A stretch of 64,000 nucleotides of DNA from the NCBI GenBank assembly GCA_022820645.1, contig JAJEFD010000003.1:124001-188000 (forward strand), in the 5' to 3' direction. Under the pieces are notes generated by a model that had not been told where the DNA came from, did not search any database, and saw only the letters and a list, made by a program, of their open reading frames with translations. A program made the translations under genes and the position numbers. Positions 58,057 to 64,000 of the stretch are shown here, piece after piece (position 1 is the stretch's first letter; the number at the start of each line of letters is the position of its first letter). The stretch is from Dehalococcoidia bacterium. GTDB taxonomy: Bacteria > Chloroflexota > Dehalococcoidia > Lucifugimonadales > Australimonadaceae.

Positions 58057-59712
58057 CTACTCGATGGAGACGAGGTAATGATAGTGCGGCTGCCCGCCTT
58101 CGTGTACTTCTACCTCGATGCCGCCGGGACGCGCACCGATGGCTGCTGCCGCTTCTTCAGCCGTCTCCCCGGTCAACCCCCCGCCGTAGAAGAGCGTCAC
58201 CAGCGCCCCGTCGTCGAGTTCGGCAGCATCCAGCATCGCGGCGAGCGCGTCGTTCGGGCTGGCCGCAGCCGCGGCGAGCCCCCCGTCGAGTATCGCTATC
58301 GCCTGTCCTTCCTCGACGTCCACGCCGTCTATCGTCGTGGAGCGCACCGCCGTCGTGATCTCGCCCGACCGCACGCTGTCCAACGCGCCTCGCATAGCTT
58401 CGGCGTTCTCCTCCCCGTCCAGGTCGGGATTGAACGCCAGCATCGCCGCCATGCCCTGCGCGACGTTGCGGGACGGCACGACAGCGATGGGCGTGTCGGA
58501 GAGCTCGGCGGCCTGCTCCGCAGCGAGCACGATGTTCTTGTTGTTCGGCAGCACGATGGTGAATGCGGCGTTCGTCTTCTGCACCGCGGAGATGATGTCA
58601 GCCGCGCTCGGGTTCATCGTCTGGCCGCCGGACACGGTGGCAGCCGCGCCAAGGCTGCGGAAGACGCGCGCGATGCCGTCGCCCGGCGCGACCGGTATGA
58701 CCGCGAGTTCCGTGGCCTCGGCCTGCTCCGGCGCATCCTCACCGTAGCCGTGGAGCGACATGAACTCCTGGTGCTGCAGGTCCATGTTCTGGATGTTGAT
58801 CTGGTCGAGCGCACCCAGCGCTGCGCCCATGCTCAGCAGCGGACCCGGGTCCTCCGCGTGTGCGTGGACGCGCACGACGCGGTCGTCGCCCACTACGACG
58901 GTCGACGCCGCCATCGCCATCACACGCTCGCGCACCGCGTCCGGGTCGAGCCCTTCGCCCTGCACGACGAACTGCGTGCAGTAGCCGTACATCTCCTCTT
59001 CCGTGTGTTCGAGGAACTCGTGACTCACGTTCGCGGCGGCGCTTTCCAGTCCACCCTCCGGCGCGGTGATGCGCAGGACTATCTGCTCCTCGCTCACGAA
59101 GTTGACCATTCCCGCGAGGAACGCCACGACGCCCTGACCGCCTGCGTCCACGACCCCCGCCTGCTTGAGCACGGGCAACTGCTCCGGCGTGTACGCCAGC
59201 GCGAGCTCGGCGGCCTCGTAGGCGGCGCGCAGCACGTCCGGGGCGTCCGTCGTGCCATCAGGGGGGTGAACGGCCTCCGCTGCTGCCCGCATCACGCTCA
59301 GCATCGTGCCCTCGACCGGGTTGCCGACCGCCTGGTAGCCGGCGTCGGCTGCGGCCTGCAGCGCCGTCGCGAACGCTGCGCCGTCCGCGCGCTCGCACTC
59401 TGCCAGCCCGCCGGCGAGTCCCTTCATGAACTGGGAGAAGATGACGCCGCTGTTGCCGCGAGCGCCGAGCAGCGCCCCGCGCGCGATCGCGCTGCTCATC
59501 GAGCCAACGGTGGCCGACGCGGCGTCCGGCACTTCCGCGGAGGTCGCCGCGCGCAGCGTCAGCAGCATGTTGATGCCGGTGTCGCCGTCCGGCACCGGAA
59601 AGACGTTGAGCGCGTTGATGGCGTCGGCGTTGGCTTCGAGGCAGCCTGCGCCTGCGAGGATGAGCTGACGGAAGTCCTGCGCGTCGAACGCGGAAGAGGC
59701 GTGTTCGTTCAT
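58057..59712 (-). CDS. DAK2/DhaL-type kinase (FakA-like)
   Basis: 551 residues. N-terminal DhaL/DAK2 domain with NVFPVPDGDTGINMLLTL near residue 36, the ATP/Mg site, followed by the AFLAGMVNFV region and a C-terminal DAK1-like regulatory domain (about 350-551) with TGETAEEAAAAIGARPGG near its end. This is the FakA layout: it phosphorylates fatty acids carried by a DegV partner for phospholipid synthesis. Divergent from rpmB; a DUF322/Asp23 gene, often between them in Firmicutes, is absent. Confidence 0.92.
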   Translation of the reverse strand: MNEHASSAFDAQDFRQLILAGAGCLEANADAINALNVFPVPDGDTGINMLLTLRAATSAEVPDAASATVGSMSSAIARGALLGARGNSGVIFSQFMKGLAGGLAECERADGAAFATALQAAADAGYQAVGNPVEGTMLSVMRAAAEAVHPPDGTTDAPDVLRAAYEAAELALAYTPEQLPVLKQAGVVDAGGQGVVAFLAGMVNFVSEEQIVLRITAPEGGLESAAANVSHEFLEHTEEEMYGYCTQFVVQGEGLDPDAVRERVMAMAASTVVVGDDRVVRVHAHAEDPGPLLSMGAALGALDQINIQNMDLQHQEFMSLHGYGEDAPEQAEATELAVIPVAPGDGIARVFRSLGAAATVSGGQTMNPSAADIISAVQKTNAAFTIVLPNNKNIVLAAEQAAELSDTPIAVVPSRNVAQGMAAMLAFNPDLDGEENAEAMRGALDSVRSGEITTAVRSTTIDGVDVEEGQAIAILDGGLAAAAASPNDALAAMLDAAELDDGALVTLFYGGGLTGETAEEAAAAIGARPGGIEVEVHEGGQPHYHYLVSIE

Positions 59713-59814
59713 GAGTTCGCCAGCGGCGCGAGAGCGTGCTACACTATGCGTCTGCGCCTCGTTGAGGGTGCGCGCATTCTAACCCCGCCGGGCAGTCCGG
59801 CGACAGAGAGCGTC

Positions 59815-60009
59815 ATGGCCAGCTGTGAACTATGCGGAGCCCGCCGCCGGGCGGGCAAGAACGTCAGCCACTCGAACCGGCACACGAACCGCTGGTTCTT
59901 CCCGAACATCCAGCGCGCCATGCTGACCATCGGCGGCAAGACCAAGCGGATGAACGTCTGCACCCGCTGCCTTCGCACCATGCAGAACAAGCGGATGCTC
60001 TCGGCTTAA
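59815..60009 (+). CDS. rpmB: 50S ribosomal protein L28
   Basis: 64 residues. MASCELCGARRRAGKNVSHSN with CxxC near residue 4, then RWFFPNIQRAML and the second CxxC in CTRCLRTMQ, so the zinc-binding form of L28. The ATG at 59815 has no ribosome site in good position (GAGAG at 59806). Divergent from the DAK2 gene and convergent with lysC after 15 bp. Confidence 0.95.
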   Translation: MASCELCGARRRAGKNVSHSNRHTNRWFFPNIQRAMLTIGGKTKRMNVCTRCLRTMQNKRMLSA

Positions 60010-60023
60010 TCCCCCGCCCCGCT

Positions 60024-61253
60024 CTACTCCTCTTCCCCTAACTCGAACGCGTCGTGCAGTGTGCGTACGGCGTCATTCACCTGTGCCTCGTCCACGACGC
60101 ACGTGATGCGTATCTGCGATGTCGTGATCATCTCGATATTGACGCCCGCCTCCGCGAGCGCGGAGAACATGACTGCGGCGACGCCCGGCGCGTTCTGCAT
60201 GCCGGTGCCGACGATGCTCACTTGTCCCAGGTTGTCGTGCGAGACGCACTCGCCCGCGCCGATGGTCCCGGCGACGCCCTCCGTCACCTCGAGCGCCGCG
60301 CGCAGGTCGGTACGGTCCACGGTGAAAGAGAGGTCGGTGAGCCGCTCGGCGCTCGCGTTCTGGACGATGGTGTCCACGCTGATGTTGGACTCCGCCAGCG
60401 GCTCGAACACCGCGGCGGCGATGCCGGGGCGGTCCGGTACGGCCCGCAGTGTGATGCGCGCCACCCCGCGCTCGTAGGTGACTCCCCGCACTTTGTTCGC
60501 GACTTCCATCCCTTCTCCTTCCGGCGCAACCTCATGGATCAGCGTGCCCGGCACGTCCCGCGCGCTCGACGCCACCAGCACGGGCGTGTTGTACCAGGCC
60601 GCCAGCTCTATCGAGCGCGGGTGCATCTTCGCGCCGTAGCTCGCGAGCTCCAGCATCTCCTCGTAGCCGATCTCCGGCAGCTTGCGGGCGTCCGGCACGA
60701 TGCGCGGGTCGGCGGTGTAGATGCCGTCCACGTCCGTGTACACCTCGCACCGCTCGGCTCCGAGCGCCGCCGCCAGCGCGACCGCCGTCGTATCCGACCC
60801 GCCGCGCCCCAGCGTGGTCACGTCCATCTCGTGCGTGACGCCCTGGAACCCCGCGACGATGACGATGCGCCCGGCGTCCAGCGCCTGCTGCACGCGCTCC
60901 GCGTCGAACTCGACGATGGAGGCGCTTCCGTGCGCGGTATCCGTGCGGATGCCCGCCTGCGCCCCGCTCATGCTCACGGCCTGTTCCCCGATCTCCCGGA
61001 GCGCCATCGTGACGAGCGTGCAGGAGACCAGCTCTCCGGTCGAGAGCAGCACGTCCAACTCGCGCGGGTCCGGCGCGTCGCTGATCGACTCCGCCAGTTC
61101 GATGAGCCGGTCGGTCGTGTCCCCCATCGCAGAGACCACGACTGCGATGCTGTTGCCCGCGCGCCGCGCAGCCGCGATGCGCTCGGCAACGTGGCGGATC
61201 TTCTCCGCGTCGCCGACGGACGTGCCGCCGTACTTCTGCACGAGGACGGCCAT
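60024..61253 (-). CDS. lysC: Aspartate kinase
   Basis: 409 residues. Kinase domain begins VLVQKYGGTSVGDAEKI (residue 3) and has TLGRGGSDTTAVALAAALGA near residue 148. Two C-terminal ACT domains (about 265-335 and 345-405, e.g. VSIVGTGMQNAPGVAAVMF) allow feedback by Lys and/or Thr. Makes aspartyl phosphate, first step to Lys, Thr and Met. It starts directly after the thrB stop (1 base), so the pair is translationally coupled. Confidence 0.96.
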   Translation of the reverse strand: MAVLVQKYGGTSVGDAEKIRHVAERIAAARRAGNSIAVVVSAMGDTTDRLIELAESISDAPDPRELDVLLSTGELVSCTLVTMALREIGEQAVSMSGAQAGIRTDTAHGSASIVEFDAERVQQALDAGRIVIVAGFQGVTHEMDVTTLGRGGSDTTAVALAAALGAERCEVYTDVDGIYTADPRIVPDARKLPEIGYEEMLELASYGAKMHPRSIELAAWYNTPVLVASSARDVPGTLIHEVAPEGEGMEVANKVRGVTYERGVARITLRAVPDRPGIAAAVFEPLAESNISVDTIVQNASAERLTDLSFTVDRTDLRAALEVTEGVAGTIGAGECVSHDNLGQVSIVGTGMQNAPGVAAVMFSALAEAGVNIEMITTSQIRITCVVDEAQVNDAVRTLHDAFELGEEE

Positions 61254-62183
61254 CTACCCGAGCCCCTTGGGGTGGGGTATCACTTCCGCGCCGCCCCGCG
61301 CGGGCTTCAGCACCTGGAACGTGCCGGTGAGGCCGGACTTGTCGCCCGCGTCCGCCATCTCGTAGCCGATGGTGAACGCACGGTTCTCGCCCTGCTTGGT
61401 GAACGCGACCACTGACGACCCCGCGCCGGAGAGGAAAACGCCGCGCGCGCCCGCCGCCAGCGCGTGGTCGAAGATGACCTTCATCTGGCGGTACACCTGC
61501 TGGCGCTGCGGCTGGTGCAGCCGGTCCTGTGTCGCGAGCCGGAGGTACTCCGGACGGTCCAGCGTGAGGCTCGCCACGAGCAGGGCGGTGCGCCCCGCAT
61601 TGAAGACGGCGTCCGCACGCGGGACCTCGGAGCCGAGGATGTTCCGGGCCTCGTGCGTCGCCATCGGCGTATCGGGGATGTAGACGACGCACTGCAGGTC
61701 CTTCGGCAGCGGGACGGGCGCCGCGTGCACCGTCGTGCCGTCCGCGACGACGATGCTCATCCCGCCCATGAGCGCCGGCGCGACGTTGTCCGGGTGCCCC
61801 TCGATCTCCGTGGCGAGCTCCAGCAACCGGTGCGGCGAGAGCGGATAGCCGAGCAGCGCGTTCGCGGCGTAGATGCCGCCCACGATGGCCGCTGAACTGC
61901 TGCCGAGCCCCCTGCTGAGCGGTATCTCCTGCCACGCCTCGATCGAGAGGCTGCGCCCGGCGTTGCCGGTCTCGATCAGCACGCGCTCCGCGGAGCGGTA
62001 CATGAGGTTGCCGGGGTCGCGCCGCAGGTGCTCCGCGCCCAGCCCGTGCAGGCTGAGCGTCGGCTTGTCGGCCCAGCCCACGCGCATCGTGTTCCAGAGC
62101 GACAGCGCCATGCCGAGGCAGTCGAAGCCTGGCCCGAGGTTCGCTGTGGTCGCGGGAACGCGGATGGTGAGTACGTCTGACAT
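61254..62183 (-). CDS. thrB: Homoserine kinase
   Basis: 309 residues, GHMP kinase fold. VPATTANLGPGFDCLGMALSLWN (short form PATTANLGPGFDCLG near residue 10), the ATP loop PLSRGLGSSSAAIVGG near residue 90, and the C-terminal GVFLSGAGSSVVAF near residue 242. Phosphorylates homoserine for threonine synthesis. The ATG is preceded by a TATAAT at 62218-62223. Together with lysC it forms a threonine-directed unit downstream of gyrA. Confidence 0.95.
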   Translation of the reverse strand: MSDVLTIRVPATTANLGPGFDCLGMALSLWNTMRVGWADKPTLSLHGLGAEHLRRDPGNLMYRSAERVLIETGNAGRSLSIEAWQEIPLSRGLGSSSAAIVGGIYAANALLGYPLSPHRLLELATEIEGHPDNVAPALMGGMSIVVADGTTVHAAPVPLPKDLQCVVYIPDTPMATHEARNILGSEVPRADAVFNAGRTALLVASLTLDRPEYLRLATQDRLHQPQRQQVYRQMKVIFDHALAAGARGVFLSGAGSSVVAFTKQGENRAFTIGYEMADAGDKSGLTGTFQVLKPARGGAEVIPHPKGLG

Positions 62184-62217
62184 GGAAGCGGGGCGCGCCG
62201 TCTCCGGCTGCCCCGCG

Positions 62218-62223
62218 ATTATA
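62218..62223 (-). promoter_or_regulatory. Extended -10 element for thrB-lysC
   Basis: On the minus strand TGTATAAT (TATAAT at 62223-62218) lies 34 nt before the thrB ATG, giving a short untranslated leader of about 28 nt. The -35 region is poor, consistent with an extended -10 promoter. Confidence 0.5.
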
Positions 62224-62267
62224 CAGGCTATCCCGGACTGTTCGCGGAGGGTTGGTGGGGCGTGGGG

Positions 62268-64000
62268 TTACGCCCCGTCCTTCTCCTCGTCCTCGTCCGC
62301 CTCCGGGAAGAGCGGCGCATCCATGATGTGCCACATGGACAGGGTTGTGCCTTCGGCTACGTTCGCCGCCGCGTCGGGATCGTCTTCGGCGGCTTCGGCA
62401 ACCGGCGCAGCGCCGCTGGGGGTGTCGTCGCTCTCAGCGTCCTCGTCTCCGTCCCCGGCTTCGACCGCGTCGTCGGCTTCGAGTACGTCCTCGGCCTCGG
62501 GAGCGATGTCGTCGACCGCATCCCCGGCTTCGTCGCTGTCGGGAGCGTCCCCAGTCGCAGTGGCGGCATCGTCGAGCGCCGCGGCGGCTGACGCGTGCCC
62601 GTTCGTGGACGCTGCGCGCGCCTTCTTCGGCTCCACCTTCGGCAGCTTCTCGAAGTCCTCCCACGTGCGCTCGCGGAACGCGCTCATCGAGATGACCACG
62701 TCGTCATCGGCGAGCTTGGTCATGATCTTCACGCCCTGCGTGTTGCGGCCGAGCGTTCGTATCTCCGCGAGCGAGGTGCGGTAGATCATCGCGTTGCGGG
62801 AGCCCACCATGATCTCCTCGTCGTCGGAGCCGGTGACCACCGCCCCGGCGATGGGGCCGGTCTTCTCCGTGATCTTCATGGCGATGACGCCCTGGGTGTT
62901 CCGCCCGGTGGTGCGGAACGTCTCCACCGCCGTGCGCTTCCCGTAGCCGAGTTCGCTCACGATGAGGAGTCGGGCGTCGGGCGTGACGACTTCCATCGCC
63001 ACCACCTCGTCATCGTCCAGCAGGCGCATGCCGCCGACGCCGCCCGTGCTCCGTCCCTGCCGCTCGGTCACCGCTTCCAGACTGAACTGCACGCCCTTGC
63101 CCTTGCGGGATATGAGCACCGCGTTCATGCCCTCCTCGGCGAGGCGGGCGGTGAGCAGGCTGTCGTTCGGGTCGAGGTCGAACGCCGCCAGCCCCACGCG
63201 GCGGATGTGCTGGAACTTGTCCAAGTGCATCTTCTTCACCTTCCCCTTGCGGGTGGCCATGAAGATGAACTGGTCGGCCAGCGGGTCGGGGATGGCCACG
63301 ACGGCGGTGACGGTCTCCTCGTTCGGGTTGATGGCCTCGATCAGGTTCTGGATGGGCGTGCCGCGCGTCTGGCGCGACGAGTCCTCGCCCACCTCGAACA
63401 CGCGCTTGCGGTAGACGCGCCCCTTGTCCGTGAAGAAGAGCAGGTAGTCGTGCGTGTCCGCGACCACCAGCTGCTGCACGGCGTCGCCCTCGCGGCGCTC
63501 CTGGCCCCGCACGCCCTTGCCGCCGCGCTTCTGCAGGCGGTAGAGGCCGATGGGCAGGCGCTTGATGTAGCCGCGGTCGCTGAGCGTGAAGACCACGTCC
63601 GCGTGGGGCGTCAGCTCTTCCTGCGACTGGTCGCGCGCCTCCTCGTCGGATATGGCAGTGCGGCGGTCGTTGCCGAACGTCTTGCGCAGCTCGGCTGTCT
63701 CGGCCTTCACCACCGCCAGCACCTTGGCCGGGTCGGAGAGCAGGGCCTGCAGCTCGTCGATGCGCTTCATCAGCTCCTGGTACTCGTTCTCGATGCGCTC
63801 GCGTTCCAGCGCCGCCAGGCGCCGCAGTTGCATCTCCAGGATCGCCTGCGCCTGCGCCTCCGTCAGCCCGAACTGCTGCATGAGCCCGTTGCGCGCCTCT
63901 TCCGTGTCGGCGGACGCGCGGATGAGCGCTATCACCTCGTCGAGGTTCTCCAGCGCGACCCGCAGGCCTTCCAGGATGTGCGCGCGTTCACGGGCGCGGT
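62268..64000 (-). CDS. gyrA: DNA gyrase subunit A, C-terminal part (5' end beyond window)
   Basis: About 577 residues are inside the window; the N-terminal half with the catalytic Tyr is missing. The sequence begins in the coiled-coil (RARERAHILEGLRVALENLDEVIALI) and continues with QFGLTEAQAQAILEMQLRRLAALERERIE (short form AQAILEMQLRRL). The six-bladed C-terminal DNA-wrapping propeller follows, with the GyrA-box QKRGGKG (near window residue 165). Its last ~110 residues form a low-complexity Asp/Glu/Ala tail (e.g. DSDEAGDAVDDIAPEAEDVLE), then DAPLFPEADEDEEKD. Such acidic tails tune DNA wrapping in other GyrA proteins. Confidence 0.95.
   Translation of the reverse strand, partial: RARERAHILEGLRVALENLDEVIALIRASADTEEARNGLMQQFGLTEAQAQAILEMQLRRLAALERERIENEYQELMKRIDELQALLSDPAKVLAVVKAETAELRKTFGNDRRTAISDEEARDQSQEELTPHADVVFTLSDRGYIKRLPIGLYRLQKRGGKGVRGQERREGDAVQQLVVADTHDYLLFFTDKGRVYRKRVFEVGEDSSRQTRGTPIQNLIEAINPNEETVTAVVAIPDPLADQFIFMATRKGKVKKMHLDKFQHIRRVGLAAFDLDPNDSLLTARLAEEGMNAVLISRKGKGVQFSLEAVTERQGRSTGGVGGMRLLDDDEVVAMEVVTPDARLLIVSELGYGKRTAVETFRTTGRNTQGVIAMKITEKTGPIAGAVVTGSDDEEIMVGSRNAMIYRTSLAEIRTLGRNTQGVKIMTKLADDDVVISMSAFRERTWEDFEKLPKVEPKKARAASTNGHASAAAALDDAATATGDAPDSDEAGDAVDDIAPEAEDVLEADDAVEAGDGDEDAESDDTPSGAAPVAEAAEDDPDAAANVAEGTTLSMWHIMDAPLFPEADEDEEKDGA

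Noticed and set aside
57748-60009. A 753-codon plus-strand frame ending in the rpmB sequence.
   Set aside because: It is antisense to the well-supported DegV and DAK2 genes and Arg/His/Val-rich as expected for GC-rich opposite-strand frames; only its last 65 codons (rpmB) are real.
1-64000. tRNA, rRNA, insertion sequences, prophage or CRISPR genes.
   Set aside because: I searched by eye for T-loop motifs, transposase and integrase signatures and regular spacers and found none; a covariance-model scan was not possible.

Overview
High-GC (clearly above 60 %) bacterial DNA, densely packed, with conserved housekeeping operons on both flanks and a catabolic accessory region in the middle. The mix of several amidohydrolase-2 family proteins, Rieske oxygenases, cupins, DUF3179 and DUF2848 proteins, RCC1/(Thr-Pro)n lipoproteins and a T-box-controlled ilv-leu operon suggests a Chloroflexota genome, perhaps Dehalococcoidia/SAR202-like. 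This placement is inference from gene content; there is no rRNA or tRNA gene in the window to test it.

Layout. 1-465: partial DUF4166 gene. 594-11616 (minus): one long branched-chain amino-acid locus, read right to left as promoter, leucine T-box riboswitch, ilvB, ilvN, ilvC, leuA, then an AbrB/PIN toxin-antitoxin module with its own promoter and operator, then leuC, leuD, leuB and two TSUP permeases. 11679-16350 (plus): trpA, aroH, a probable aromatic leader peptide, DAHP synthase, ribF, tyrS. 16367-19762 (minus): K+ channel and a Ca2+-type P-ATPase. 19801-41575: accessory catabolism with solute-binding-like protein, cupins, DUF2848, MFS carriers, dienelactone hydrolase, Abhydrolase_10 protein, D-aminoacylase, amidohydrolases, Rieske dioxygenase alpha/beta, LigB extradiol dioxygenase, nucleoside hydrolase, maleate isomerase-like protein, HIBADH-type dehydrogenase, epimerase and SnoaL protein. 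41674-44265: large lipoprotein with two seven-bladed RCC1-like propellers. 44432-46354 (minus): rpsP, khpA, rimM, yebC. 46438-49985: phosphoesterase, MmgE/PrpD protein, second Rieske oxygenase. 50209-51714 (minus): DUF3179 lipoprotein. 51820-57165: thiL, tsaE, tsaB, ndk, rsfS (minus), mnmA, rnhB, yraN. 57175-59712 (minus): DegV/FakB and DAK2/FakA. 59815-60009: rpmB. 60024-64000 (minus): lysC, thrB and the 3' part of gyrA.

Most striking observation: the DUF3179 gene is interrupted, in frame, by a UGA exactly where this family has the first Cys of its conserved YCxxC motif. A compact hairpin starts 13 nt after the UGA and its loop starts 20 nt after it, with G at loop position 2, as expected for a bacterial SECIS element. 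I read this as one 501-residue selenocysteine-containing lipoprotein, not two genes. Other notable items are the toxin-antitoxin cassette wedged into the leucine operon with a nested palindromic operator, a Phe/Tyr/Trp-containing leader peptide with a hairpin ahead of DAHP synthase, a set of genes with a -10 box 6-8 nt before the ATG (probable leaderless transcripts), twin near-identical promoters in the Rieske/amidohydrolase cluster, and an orphan Pho-box-like array.
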